From assembly GCA_004794785.1 (NCBI GenBank), contig SJOL01001990.1, positions 1 through 64,000 on the forward strand: a DNA stretch of 64,000 bases, written 5' to 3'. This stretch comes from Opisthorchis felineus. Lineage: Eukaryota > Platyhelminthes > Trematoda > Opisthorchiida > Opisthorchiidae. The stretch's first letter is position 1; every line of letters begins with the position of its first letter. The notes under the pieces are model-generated. The model saw only the letters and a program-made list of their open reading frames with translations. It had not been told where the DNA came from and made no database searches. Position numbers and translations under genes: made by a program. This document shows positions 34,696 through 46,956 of the stretch, piece by piece.

Positions 34696-37600
34696 TCTTA
34701 GCATAGATTGATCCCACGGACGTGATGAAAGCTCTGTTGAATATTACCAATTATTCCTTCGTCGGAAAGTCAGAGTATGGAGGCAAAAATTTTTATACTA
34801 ATCTTGACAGGTCGGTTTCAGTAAACAAAATGGAACTAGCAAGAAAAAGCTGCTTTCTTACTACTCGTGAGGAGGGTAGCCATCGTAGGAAAAATTCTAA
34901 ACCACGAAATGTTCCTCTGCTGTCTACGAATCACCTGCAAAGGTTTTATATGCATTGAAAGATCATCATAGCGCCTGACCTTTTTGAGGTTTTGTGTGAT
35001 CACGTTGTCCGTTTCTTTAAAGCCTCTCCTTAGGTGATTTCTTCTTTTGTCACGCTTTTCGAAGAACTCACTCCTGAAAAATATGCCTTTGCTTGAGATG
35101 CCACTTCGTATAATTTCCCCTGTACATGGGTCATATGTAAGTTTTCGCACTGATTGAACATCACATGTTTGCAGCCAGAATGCCCAGCTTAGCAAACACA
35201 CAAACAACCAGATACAGCACTGTCACGGATTGTCTTCTGCCTTCTATCACTCAGGCAATAATTCGGCATGATATTTGCAAATCGTAATAATGAGTCCTTC
35301 CTAACGAAAACAGTCATTGAGGGTCATTGGTTGCACCCTACCTCTACTGGAGCCAAATAACTAGCCCCCATATGCCCACCGGTCAGGGATGCTGCCCCTC
35401 TCCGTAGATCCAAAATCTGTAGGTTCATTCTGCAGCGTCAGCAGCCACCACCGCTTTCGAAGCTTTTAGCTCGATTGCTATTTGAGCCACTCAGCTCTGG
35501 CATAACGACTGATTTGGTACCAAAGATCGGCGGCTGAACAAAGTGGATCCGTTTATCATGGTGAAGCCGGATATCGACCGCTATATTTTCTGGACATCTG
35601 AGTAAAATTGACGTTTTTCAGTCGCACTGGAATTGATTAGCCAGCCTCAATAGTTCGACGTTCAGCGTTAGTCTTTGCAATATTCACACAGGCTTTTGAC
35701 AGTTCAATAATTCAACTAGACGAAAACTGTCGTCGCGTCCTGCTTTTCTCTCATCATCCGCAATACCAAAAACCATCAGTTTGTACGCACACAAGTTGGT
35801 TTCACGATTCAAAAAGAACTAATCTACAGAGCAGTCCATGAATATCGAGTTCAGGTATTTGGTATCACTATCGATTGTATCAGCATTGGCCTTCTTTGAG
35901 AGACAAAGAAAGAGGACAGACAACACTAGTTTTCACTCGTTTTCATCTGTAAATATTTCAAAGCGGTCTATCTGGATTGGACCACCCTTTCGCAGGCAAA
36001 TTTAAAAGGACAGGTGAATGGGAACTAAAGTACATGTGAAGAGACTGCGTAAGAAGAATACGTTTGAGAGAAAGACACTTGTTTAGTGGCCGAAGCTGCT
36101 TGCAACTTCTTCCTTTTCATGAATAACGCATATTGTTTTTGGTGAGTTTCACGCTGATTAACCTTGGAAGATATCTTGAAGCACTTTGTGGGTTCCAAGG
36201 ATCCCTTGTTGGGTTGCAAAAACCATTGTTCAGGTTTCCATAATTGGAAGACTTATCTGGTAAGTTATGTATAACATGATACTTCCTGTAGGAGCCAGTA
36301 AAGTAGTCGATTAGTTTCAACATCGCGCTCATTTTAAAAAATCTTTGTCTGCTGGTGCGAGTATCCAGGTTAGTTCACTTCAAATGGAAAAAAAGTGAAG
36401 TCAGGTTCCAAACTTACCAGTCCTCATTACCGTGACATATCCTTGACCACACAGGGTTACCTGACCTATGAGTGTTCCCCCACACAGGAACAACATTTCC
36501 CTTTCAAACGTGATCACTCAACTGCGCTTTGCATGCACCAATCAGATAGAGGTTGATATATTTGCCTCGTATGCCAAATCATCGATTTGAAACCCCAATA
36601 CAATAATTTCCGGCAAGTGTAGAACTTGTGTTCGCTGGTTTTCCAATCAGAACAATCAAGTGCAAGCAGGAGCAGGAATGTGGCTTGCTTACAGAAGTAG
36701 TAGTTTCCGAAACCACCTACATGGGATTTGTTGATGGCGGCGTTACTGAATGCAATGTTGGGCAAAATGGACAAAAATGGACGTAGTTTGAATAAGACCT
36801 TTTCAGAGGCATTTCTCACCGGTTATTATTTGGCGTAACGTCTCCCGCGAAGAAGGACTAGCCCGGCAGGAGACTGGGTTCCCTCTTTTTGAGTAATGTG
36901 TTGTTGTTTTTTATTCATTGTTTAATTCATTGATGATAAAATGGATAACTTCGTGGCAGAGAGCATTAGAATCCCCCACACTGAACACCCTTCAAAAGCA
37001 ACCTGACGTTATTTTCCAAAGTTTTATTTTGAAGTCAAAATATATCAGCTAAAAACACTTTGTTTAATGAATGAATAGGCACATCTTTTCGCGATCGTAC
37101 CGAGCAGACAGAGCATTGCCATCCGCAAGAAGCTTACAAAACGGAACTGTTGGAGTGTAAATTCGGGAATTCAGTTCACTTGGTGACAGATTTTGGCCTA
37201 AGTTTTAATAAAAAATGGCTATTGATTGGGTCACTTATTATTTTCTATACTCCACTTGTCTTATTTGTAGGGTGCATGTGACAATAACGTGGATTCAGCT
37301 TACCCGGCTAACTGTTAGTGAGGCACAGAGAGAGCGACAAACGCGAGCGCTTTTCCGATCGATATTTGCTAATCCGATCTAGCCTCATTGAGAATGACTA
37401 CCACTTATTACCAAAATCAGTGCCAGATGCAGAATTACTCGAGCGGCCCGGGACCACCTGTTTTATGGGTATTTCAAGGTATACCGTTCAATATTGGTGT
37501 CAATATACTGGGGTTATTGGTAGGTCAAACAATGGAATTCACGTCATTCGTCTCCCTAACCTAGGTGTGCGTTTTGGTCTATGTGATAACGATTGCAGTC

Positions 37601-39000
37601 ACCAGAGCAATTCACAGACGAGGCAAGTGAGTAGCTGTCTTTTCTCTGTTCCATTTCACAACGTCTAGTCTACACTTCAGGAGGAAATGCCATCGATTTC
37701 ACATGTTGATCACTGCTACAACCAGTGGATATGAAATTTATATAGCAAAGCTGGCGATAAAATGTGCAAGGAGTACTCTGAACTTGAATTCCGTCCACCC
37801 AAATCGATGCCCTTTCCTTGCCTGGTCAGCTTTTTGCTGGAAAAGGAGTGAACCTATTGTCTCGACACCGTGTGTAGTCTGGACAGGTTTATTTTTCATA
37901 GCCGCGCTTGAAACACAACAATAGTTGTCTGATCTGGACAGCATATATTTAGTCTGAGTAGGTGAGATTGTACGCCAGACATACAAGGACACAGTAGTCT
38001 CTTCATTATGCCTTATCCCAAGAAAAACCACCTCCCAACTAGAATCACCCAATTACTGTATGGCGACATTCGGCTTAGAATTAATACTTTTGAAAGACCA
38101 ACCATGGCCTTCTAAAAACGATGAGGCCTTGTGTCCTGCGGCTATTGGCGCGGAGGCCACCAGAATTTGGTTGCGCAACTAAGGACTCTTTGTTCGTAAG
38201 AAGTGTATGCGAAATTCCACTTCCGGCGTATCACTTTAAGTCGTCCTCCTACCCTCTAACGATAGCTCAGTTGTTCCAGAGGAAGTTTCCGTAAAACGAA
38301 TCTTACATGTTTGAGGAGACAGTGCCAGCTGAGTTCGGAAATAGGGGTGTAGCACTTGGCTGCGAAGTTGTTTATTAGAAAAAGGCCAACTAAACAGTTA
38401 CAGACTATTGGACAGGAAAGTCAAACTCTCATTTGGACGTCGTTTTTAAAAACTGAATATCTGTCTTCTTCTTGAACGCGTCTCCCTAAACTCTCCTGGA
38501 TATTCATTGACTATCGCACGATTGCAAGCAAAAACTGCAAATTATTTCCACAAATTCCGTAATAGATCCCACCTTCCATTACATCAAGGCGGAGTTACGA
38601 GAACGCACATACTACTCGCATGCCTCATCAGTAGTACCCATCGTTACAGGAGTAGTAGTGTTCTAGGCAAATCATTTGATTGTATCGTTCCTTAAATTAT
38701 CCTCTGCACTCATATCAGAGAGGGCACTAGGTCATCCTCGAAGTGGTTCGACACTCCGACAGACGTCCTACTTCTGAGGGTAGGCCGGCGAGTGTGAATG
38801 ACGGCCTAAAGTTTTCCGCGTGATCAGAAGGTAAATAGCCAGCACAGATGAGGTTGTCGTTTCCTCAGACTGCACATACTCTCGTCTGATTTGTCTTTGA
38901 AATTCTAAATGTGTGTGTCACCCTGGACTAGCCAGTGCACCCTAGCAATCTGGAGTGAACGATACCATTCTTTGCTAATAAACTGTATTTGAATTTGCAG
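34696..39000. other. Unassigned; probably holds 5' exons of the TMEM63 gene
   Basis: The first exon found (39001) starts in mid-codon, so upstream coding exons must exist. I looked for a hydrophobic N-terminal exon ending with one spare base before a donor and could not fix one. The frames at 37318-37668 and 37703-37924 show no matching motif. Confidence 0.4.
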
Positions 39001-39109
39001 GTGTACACTTCATTATTTTACGCTTTTCCCCCAGAGCAATCTTTTCCATTCATCGAGCTTCCGAAAGCGGCCGGCCCACTCCAACCGTATGGCAAAGCCT
39101 TCGCATGCC
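39001..39109 (+). CDS. TMEM63: OSCA/TMEM63 (CSC1-like) channel, exon a
   Basis: Flanked by acceptor TTTGCAG (39000) and donor GTGAGT (39110). Two bases complete a split codon, then 35 codons follow and two bases are carried over. The product ends RPTPTVWQSLRM(P), which leads straight into YTELARNAGLDGVAYLR in the next exon. In OSCA/TMEM63 proteins a W-containing segment precedes the same AGLD-YLR motif at the end of the first intracellular loop. This exon alone is not diagnostic; the in-phase join is what supports it. The gene encodes a membrane cation channel opened by membrane tension. Upstream exons with the initiator and first membrane helix were not found. Confidence 0.6.
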
Positions 39110-39521
39110 GTGAGTTTAGTACCATTCCAAGGAACAGAGTCATTTATGCCAAGGGTTTAACGTAACCATTTTACCAATAAAATGAATGTAAATGAACCTG
39201 AATAGGATCGATGTAGTAGCCCCTCAAGATAGTGGGGGGAGAACAACCTCAGGTGTACTAAAACCCTTAGTGATAAGCCAATTTTGCGAATTTTTCACCC
39301 GCTTTCTGTTGTTTCCAAGCTGCCATGAAAACAGCCACACCCACAGAACGATTTCGAAATGAAGTCGGTTTTGGTCTACTGTTCCGGTATAGTTATTTTG
39401 TTGGGGTTCGTGTGTTCACACGGGAGTGGTGTGAATACAAATTCAAATCTGTTATTGGTTTCGGTTGCTCCACTATGATCAGTCATTAAGGCACTGCGTT
39501 TTTCTTTTCGACCTCAAACAG

Positions 39522-39661
39522 TTACACCGAGTTGGCCAGAAACGCCGGGCTTGATGGTGTGGCATACCTGCGATCGACAGTCTATTCCGCATTGCAGCTT
39601 GCTACAATGGCTCCATTTCTGTTTGTTGCTGTTCCTATTTATTACCGTGGGGGAAAAGCAG
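39522..39661 (+). CDS. TMEM63: OSCA/TMEM63 channel, exon b (AGLD motif and membrane helix)
   Basis: Acceptor CTCAAACAG (39521), donor GTAAGA (39662). The product contains ELARNAGLDGVAYLR followed by a hydrophobic helix (LQLATMAPFLFVAVP) and PIYYRGG. Plant OSCA and animal TMEM63 channels have the same pattern (E-L-x3-AGLD-x-V-x-YLR, then a helix ending in a VP-x4-G turn) in the N-terminal RSN1_TM domain. This is the clearest single family signature in the window. The exon joins exon a through a split proline codon and exon c through a split aspartate codon. Confidence 0.8.
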
Positions 39662-42522
39662 GTAAGATTTCGCTCCCGTCACTTAACTAGTTAGCCTTAT
39701 TTCAATCAAATCAGTTCAATCAGCTCATTCAAATCATTCATGACTGACCTGACTACGAAAGCCTGTCCACTGTGATGAGTCGTTCCAACTTTCAGCTGAC
39801 AGATGGTGACGTCTCATTGCCTAATTCAAAATATTTCCCGAATCGGTCAGTCATTTTTTGCTTTCCTACGTTTCTTCTTAACCTGGGACATTCGCTCATC
39901 CAAATTATTTGTCCACAAAATTTTGTTTCTTTAAAAACGAAGCAAAGAAAACATCTTCTAACTTAATAAGAAAATGCCAAATGCAGTTGGGGCCATTCCC
40001 AACTTGATGTTCAGCTGTTCCTGACCAGTAAGAGACGGCTTTCGGCATACCTTAGATTTTTCAGAAATTGAGCCATCACCCAGACGCAAGAACGGCGCCA
40101 CTAGCAGTGAACTGTCAGCTTTGCCGTTTTTTCCCGGTGTTCCGGTATTTTTGAAATGAGAAGCCAAGATACACCTAGCATGAACGAAGAGGAAGACTGT
40201 CCAGTCTGCGGACAGACTGGATTCGCCCATCTACCGCTTACCGGACAGGTGCCCTACGGACTTACCTACAGAGGATAACTCACCATCCTTAGTCACCTGG
40301 GCTTCATAGTGGATCCGTCACAACCTTGGTTAGGGAGTTGGCAGTTGATATCTCTCAGTAGTATTGGCAGCTAAATTGGTGAAGCATTGATTCGATGATA
40401 GGCAGGTTCAGGTCAACATTCCTGATCCGCCCCTAGGAATGTATTTTCGATAGTGCAACATGCACCCGGACTTCTCCACCCAACAATTATAAACCGGTGA
40501 ATTAATATTTACATACCCCGTAAATGAATGGATAGCCTGCTACTCACTGCTAGTAACGACGAACCTGGTGACAAGTCGACGGACCTAAAGTGATGTTCAG
40601 GACATTTGACCACCTCCAAGAAAGCCGACAGCACGGTGTGCGCTAAGAGATGAAAACTTCAGCTAACTTACATAGTATTTAAACAGACTGAAAGATGATC
40701 TCTGGGTGGTGTTTTGTCACGTTTTGTCTGATCTTCTCCTCAGAGGCAAACAGTTGAACTGGCGGTTTCTATGCTCAGCGAATAGACTAACAATTTTGTA
40801 CGCGTAAACAGTTTGTGCTATCAACAGCCTGACCAATAGCAGCAACTGAATTATTCAAGCCACCGAATTCACAGAAGGCACAATCTTTTCGCTTAACTTG
40901 GTAGGATGTTTGCAAAACGCTTCATCAATTGATTGTTGCGAAGCGGTGCGGGAGGTGTGATGAGTTGGTGGGATAGCTACGCCAGGTCAAGCGTATCACA
41001 CTTCAAATGGTCACACTGCGAAACGTAGGTGTGGAGACTCATAGGTTGGAGACATCAAACACATGGTCCTTTGAGTAGTCGTTTCAAACTGTTGCGCCTG
41101 GACACGCTCGCAGCAGATCGCTATGGTCAGCCTTATGATTTGTTTAGGTGTATCTCATGGTCCCATTAGCTGAAGACAACTTCAGACAGTGAGCAGGCTG
41201 CTGGTGAGCTCAGGTGAGAGCTGAAATGTCTGAACTCTTCAGAATCCAGCCGCATCTTCAGTTTGACCTTAACTGTCCAGTAAAATTGCAAACCCACGCC
41301 AGGGTTTCTACCTGATCCTCTGCGAGGACCAGTGGATAACCAAAAAAGTGTTTCTGCTCACTATCCAGTAGGTTAACGCAGAAGGAAGACAGATGAATGG
41401 ATTCCAATAGTTCGCTTTTATATTTTCAGCCACCTAATTTACATCACCACAAGGAATACGCCGGAATAAAACTGCGGAACCGGACCATACATATCATGAA
41501 CCAATTAGGTCTGGTTCTCATTTCCAGACCAGGCTGATATCTGGTGTCAAGGTCTTTTCTGTACACAAACTGGTTTTTTTAATGTCTCACCAGCATAGTC
41601 TCATCGAAAGTCAACTGTTTGAGAGCCACAACTTTGAATACCAGTTTTAGGTTAACTCTGTGATCAATGATCACAGTGTATTTCACGGGCTGAGACCCAA
41701 AAACATGCCGATCGATCATGAGGTACTCTAACCATTGGTCACGCAGCTGACCTAAGAACAGTGACCAGAATTCTACCCCACAAGGTCAACTTAAAATCGT
41801 TAGCTTTCATTTAGATTATGTTGACTAATGGATGGAAAGCCGTTCTGTGTGAAAGAAAGACCTCGACACCACCTGTCAGCCTGCTCTGGAAATTAGAACC
41901 GGACCTGATGGATCGACGATATTTATGGCTCCCTTCCAGTGTTTTATTCCTATTCATGATATAAAACTGATCCTCTTAGTTATTGCGGCTGAAGAGATAA
42001 AACGCAGAGCCGACACTCTTTTGGACCACAGAGATCCAAATTTCACCAACCATCAACAGAAATAAGTAGCAGGTGATTAGTCGAAAACTCAAACTGAAAA
42101 ACTTTAAAGAATTTTAAACAGACATTCGTCTACGTCTCGACACATTGAAAATTACCAAAGGCATTCTCACGTCATGTGGGATTGTATCGATTTCTGGCAC
42201 TTGGTGGTTCAATTATCCTACCCCTGAAAATCGGACACTATCATTCCTGGTTTTCTTCTTGTGGGAGGACCAGCAGCTTTTTAGTTAGAACTCAGTAGAT
42301 TCGCCTATTCTTCTGTAATATATCGAACTCCTAAGCGAGTGTCCAATCAGTCTGTCTGCTTTAGGACTGACGACCGCAGAAAGAAGGCCCCACCATTTCT
42401 CAGTTTTCTGGTAAAAAATGCGTCATTATGCTAAGCATTGATCTGTATCCTTTTTATCGCGCTACCGGTCTAGTTCACTTTCCTCATCTTTGTTGTCCCA
42501 CCATCCCAACTTGTACATCTAG
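39662..42522. other. Intron between TMEM63 exons b and c
   Basis: No repeat family of this window was recognised in it. A near-perfect 9-base inverted repeat lies at 41658-41676. Confidence 0.5.
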
Positions 42523-42571
42523 ATACCGATTTCGCCCGGCTAACGATTTCAAACCTGGGTATGCAAGACAG
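42523..42571 (+). CDS. TMEM63: OSCA/TMEM63 channel, exon c (LTISNL micro-exon)
   Basis: A 49-base exon between acceptor GTACATCTAG (42522) and donor GTGAGC (42572). It reads TDFARLTISNLGMQD. The LTISN / TTIANL motif lies in the extracellular loop before the second membrane helix in this family. Phases fit on both sides: it takes two bases to complete the codon left by exon b, and leaves two for exon d. Its small size would hide it from most ORF searches. Confidence 0.75.
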
Positions 42572-44040
42572 GTGAGCCAAAATCTAACCTTCCTTCCAAA
42601 ACAACCATCTAAGTGATTGATTTATTGGCTAGACTGTACTACTAATATTTTGCAAGTTATTGATCGGTTGCTCAAGTAGTTGTTCAACAGCCCATTAACC
42701 ACTTGGCGTTTTCCTGGTCTGGGTCCATTTTTAGCCATTTGCTACAGCTCGTTGTTGCGGAGTACCGGGAAAACAGCCGCGCGCTCATTGTTGAAGCTTT
42801 TTTATATAAAGTCTGCCCTCAGAAAAAAAAACGATACATCAGCGTGAAATCAAACCGTTCTAAAACCTTGTATAGATTACATCAGTTCACATGGCGTGGT
42901 GCAGTTAGTCTACTCCAAAGGCAAAACATCACGCTCCAGGCTGACTGCGAACAGTGCTCACCATTAGTGCCCATGCGGTATCCTCCATGCTCTGGATAAA
43001 CAAACCTTTGGCAATTAGCGAAAGGATTCCTGGACAAGGAGTGATTGACAAAAGGTATGCTGCATGCTCTCTGCGTTAGGCATAAAGAGAAGTTCATTGT
43101 ATGCGGGTGCTCTAAGTATACAGTGGAATTTTCCGCCCTCTCATGAGTTACCCGGCTCAGTTCTTCAATACGGTTTCAAATCGACGATTGAGCTGTGCTG
43201 TGCAGCGGATATCATGTTTTGCTTTATAGGTGGGTGACAAGGTGAATCCATCTGGAATAGAAGGATTGCACGGCAGTGGAATCAAACCTCTTCATATTCT
43301 GCGAACCCGAACAAGTCACCCGCTGTAAACTGAAGTGAGATATCGTGCACAAATCTTCTGGCCTGAGAAGGCTATATTTGTGAGACCCCTATGTCAATCT
43401 GATGTTTGCTCCTGTCAGCTGACGAATCGGCTAGCATGTTTGAAAAGTGGACACATATCCAAGGTTAAACCTCCTCATGGGTCTCGTGTTTCGTTAACAC
43501 TGTCTCCGGCAAAATTGTTGTCATCAAACGATCATAGTATCTGGACTACCTGAGAGATTCTGACAAACGTGGAATTCATGAACCAAAATACTAACTTGAC
43601 GTCACATAAGAATCCGGTATGAACGAATACAGAACGTTTCTCCTTTACCGACTATACCCACAAGAAGAAAGCTCCACCTGATACGTAGTCGGTTGTATGG
43701 CCAATGTATGTTGTATGTTGTATGGCGAATGTTCACCTGAGAGTTCAATATCATTTTCATTTGGATTTTGGTCTTCTGAAAATCGGAGGTGTGCAGTAAA
43801 ACTTTTTAATCTATACTGGACATCGTCAAGTGCAAGCAACTGGAAAATATCCAGAAAAATAAAACCAACACCATCTCGGATATCGGAGGTCAATACTCGA
43901 CAGTGCAGAAAAGGTCAGCTGGACTGCAGTCTCTTGTTAAGAGACTTGAGAATTTTTAACGAAGATTTTGTCCTGTCTGCCAAAAGCCGAGAAAAACTGT
44001 GCCGCTGTTTCGTCCGTATTAGAATTCCTCAACAAAGCGC

Positions 44041-44200
44041 ATCTCACGGACCCCCAGAGAGATTCGAACTCACCGCAGGAGTTTGCAAGACAAAACCGCT
44101 AGGTCACAAGTTGTTTTCGTGTAGGTCACGAAAAATCCCTCCCCAAACCAGAGCGTTAGTGTCACCACATATTTGCGGATTCCACTAGCTTGACTTCGAA
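44041..44200 (-). mobile_element. tRNA-like SINE head (antisense, in a TMEM63 intron)
   Basis: Read on the minus strand, 44110-44050 gives TGTGACCTAGCGGTTTTG (A-box-like) followed by GAGTTCGAATC (B box, plus-strand 44061-44071) at tRNA-like spacing, with a possible TpsiC stem GTGAG/CTCTC around TTCGAAT that has one mismatch. No acceptor stem closes it, so it is a tRNA-derived repeat or tRNA pseudogene rather than a working tRNA. Confidence 0.5.
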
Positions 44201-44460
44201 AGCATCACGCATGTATTCATTAGGGTAGAATTCAGCAAAGGCAATTCACAACAACATCCATTCTGATTGGGCCTAAAAGGGTGGACTCGGCACGACTGGT
44301 CTCGTTTACCCTGAGTAGTACTCTCCATGTGGGCATCAGCCACCTTTGCTCGAATGTTGAATAAGAATAGAACAAATCACTTCTGAACTTAGTTGCAACT
44401 TTTGTGTTTAAACGTTAGCGAGGAATCCTAATCAAACAAAAATCTATTTCCATACTGTAG

Positions 44461-44662
44461 CGATGGTGCTTGGGTCCTGCTGGCCATGACCATATGTTGC
44501 ATCCTGCTCTATCTGGGAAGCACTTTCCTGAGATTGTTGGACGCCTACACATGGCCCATAAATCTTGCACGGCGTAGCCATACACCTCGTTTATCTCACA
44601 GCACTGGGGAATTGCGCCACTGCAAGGATGAGGCCAGTCTCAGCTTTCAGCTCATCAATGTG
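44461..44662 (+). CDS. TMEM63: OSCA/TMEM63 channel, exon d (second membrane helix, start of cytosolic domain)
   Basis: Acceptor CATACTGTAG (44460), donor GTAAGT (44663), 202 bases ending in phase 0. The product starts DGAWVLLAMTICCILLYLG, a membrane helix preceded by the tryptophan usual at this place in TMEM63/OSCA proteins, then a basic stretch (INLARRSH) and SLSFQLINV. The last part continues as IPNV in the next exon, matching the first strand of the cytosolic PHM7_cyt domain (T-L-x-I-x-x-[IL]-P in relatives). Confidence 0.75.
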
Positions 44663-44789
44663 GTAAGTATGGAGCTATCCTTTCAAGTTGTGTAATGCTT
44701 TCGAGTGACACAATTCGGAAAACTTTAACAGGCCCAACTTCAGGTGTGTGGATAACACTTGAAACAGGTTGGGGAGCCGTCGTTTCGAA

Positions 44790-45010
44790 AAAGTTTTGAG
44801 AAAAATAGTTAAAACTTCATAGAGGGAACTACTCACAAGATTGGTGAAAACTCTTCGACGGCTTACGACGGGTTTCACCCTTCTTGGGGCTCGTCAGGTA
44901 GGAACTGTCCCCAAGTTTGACAAAGAAGCTCGTCAGGCCAAAAGGTTGAAATACGAGTGTGGTTTAATTTTAAGGCAAGATCAGAGCGAGTCAGCAAGAT
45001 CTCCTTCTAC
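44790..45010 (-). mobile_element. Hammerhead-type repeat, copy 4 (antisense in a TMEM63 intron)
   Basis: Plus-strand blocks CTACTCACAAGATTGGTGAAAACTC, TTCGACGGCTTACGACGGG, TTCTTGGGGCTCGTCAGG and TAGGAACTGTCCCC align with the 61.1-61.2 kb copy in the same orientation. It lies in the 5.3-kb intron between exons d and e, opposite to the gene. Confidence 0.7.
44857..44909 (-). ncRNA. Type-I hammerhead ribozyme candidate (intact core and stem II)
   Basis: On the minus strand: core CTGACGA (plus-strand TCGTCAG, 44891-44897; the variable seventh base is C), stem II GCCC/GGGT around CAAGAA with four pairs including one G-U, GAAA (44873-44876), CCCG, then TC as the predicted cleavage site. Stem I pairs CCTAC with GTAAG (one mismatch) and GACAG with CCGTC (one mismatch). 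This copy has the best stem II, while the 30-kb copy has the best stem I. Activity is inferred only. Confidence 0.65.
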
Positions 45011-45949
45011 TAACAGGCCAAATCAGTCAATTGTTTTCCTTGTTAGTGTAGGTTAGCAAATGTCAACAGCGATGGGCTAGGAGGAATTTGAGCTAGGAAC
45101 TCTCTTCCGGTTCCCGCCATGTGAAGATTCCATTCGAGCGTCGTTTGAAATTTTCGTTGATCTGTGATCTAACTTGTTTATCGATGATCAGTTAGGTTAG
45201 CCATGCGCTCATTTGAATATTACCTTGATGTTAATAGGAGGCTCAACTGTTCGCGATATCCTCCTAATATCGGACAAACTTAAACAGGAGACGGCCTTTC
45301 TGAAGTGTATTTAGTTGAGATCATTGTACGCAGCGATTTTAATTGAGTATACAGTTAACAACAAACTACTTTGCAAATGAGTGCACCTCACGTTTTTCTC
45401 ACAGTCTGGTATTCAGAGAAAAGCAAAGCTAATGGGACTATGTCTGTCCAGTCAGTTCACAGGTGGGTGAAAACAGTATTGGGCTCTCGAAGAGTTTTCG
45501 GAAACCATATAATTGGTGGGCTATTTCAAGCGGTGATCTGTGTTTCTGACTGCCGCAACTGCCACTAAATACATCCATCTACAGAGAACGTCTTGCGCGT
45601 GAGGACAGTTGTTTCCTCCACGCTGGTCTGCCAGCAGCGGACTACAAACAGAAACATAGTGCTTGGGTTTTAGATGGGGGTCACACGTGAAGTGATTTCG
45701 ACGGGAAGCTTTTGCGTCGGTTATGCGGTTGGAGGATCCCTTCTCAGGGTGTCCACTCTAATGTTTGCCAAGCACCAGAAGGCACGCACTAAGGGTGCTG
45801 GTTGAAGAGATGCAAGCTGTTGGGGAAAAATTTTGGTGTAAAGGTTTTTTGCGATGAGTGTATTTATACGACTGTACTTTCGTCCGACTGAGAAATTCCG
45901 AACATCCAACTGTTGTTTAATCACTACCGGATGACCAGTAAAGTTATCA
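45011..45949. other. Intron sequence, mostly unassigned
   Basis: A weak trace of the hammerhead repeat (GTGAAAACAGT, CTCTCGAAGAGTTTTCGG) occurs at 45467-45512 on the plus strand, too degraded to fold. Nothing else recognised. Confidence 0.35.
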
Positions 45950-46482
45950 TCAGTACCTGCTTGATCCCCATTGATTTTCCTCCATAAATGTTTGATGAAC
46001 AACTTCAATAAATAAGTCAGCATTGTTGAGTATTTTTCGTGCAGCTGTACTGATACTGACAGCCTGGAGACCAATGAAATCCTTTCTCGAACCAAGACGG
46101 TCAAAATAGGCTTCAACAGCCTCAGAAGCAAAGGCAGCCAGATTGACGCTCACCTGTCTTCCAAAAGTTGAGTCTAAATTGATCCGAGATGCTCGGTCTT
46201 GCTCCACGATACAGTAGCCTGGCTGCTGTGAGTACACAATAAGCGTAGCCTGTCGGCGTATGCACAGGTCTCGATGGAAACATCGCACGAGGGTTTTTGA
46301 ATCAGGTCAGATGTTATTTGAAAGGTGGCGTTAGTTGTGTCCTGTGCTCTACATGGCGTGCTCTGTGCTCTCTGCCTTCCTTGCAGAAAACATTTTGCTT
46401 GGTCGTACGGTGAGAAGAGACTTTCTGCTGAGCTTCCGATAAACCGCTGGAAGTGGAATATGAAAATCCTGTCAGAAAGCAT
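45950..46482 (-). CDS. Possible antisense coding island, unknown
   Basis: Two overlapping minus-strand frames stay open for about 100 codons each (46482-46174 and 46288-45950). One reads ATLIVYSQQPGYCIVEQDRA and continues through a good donor-like GAAGACAG/GTGAGC (cut near 46153). I recognise no family. It lies inside an intron of the plus-strand gene, so it may be a nested gene, an old retroelement or chance. Confidence 0.15.
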
Positions 46483-46881
46483 TGTTGTGGGTCGGAAGAG
46501 GTAATCAATGGGAAGTATATGAGAGTATTTGTCACTCTATGGTTACGGGAAGAGTGAACAAAATTCTCAGTCTCCGTTCAAATGTTATCGAAAGAACTTT
46601 TCTTGTCATATTTTTCCATTCTAGAGAAAGCACTACACAAATTTCACATCAGTTGCTCGACAACTGGAGGTGATAGCATCAGAGTAAACTTGCTCAAAAA
46701 TCCCGGTGGATTTGATGAATAACAAAGAGAAAATGGTGTGTGGTGAAGTGCAATTTTCAATTGTCTTCACTAGGACTGTCGTGCTGTTTTCAGGTTTAAA
46801 CTGACCGATAATTTTAGAAGTGGACATCTCACTAATGTCCGTGAGAGAGAGAATTTCAAATTATGTATCCTTCTGACGCGG

Positions 46882-46956
46882 TGGTGTGTCGTGTGTTTCG
46901 TGTGTGTCGTGTGTGTCGTGTGTGTCGTGTGTGCCGTGTGTGTCGTGTGTCGTGCA
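46882..46956. repeat. Minisatellite with a GTGTGTCGT-type 9-base unit
   Basis: About eight imperfect units of TCGTGTGTG in a row, with variants TTCGTGTGTG and GCCGTGTGTG. Simple repeat in an intron. Confidence 0.9.

Noticed and set aside
41658..41676. Near-perfect palindrome CTGTGATCA-A-TGATCACAG
   Set aside because: It is short, isolated and within an intron; expected by chance at this window size.
44050..44112. Possible functional tRNA gene on the minus strand
   Set aside because: The A and B boxes and a near-complete T arm are visible, but no acceptor stem or convincing anticodon arm, so I call it a SINE head or pseudogene.
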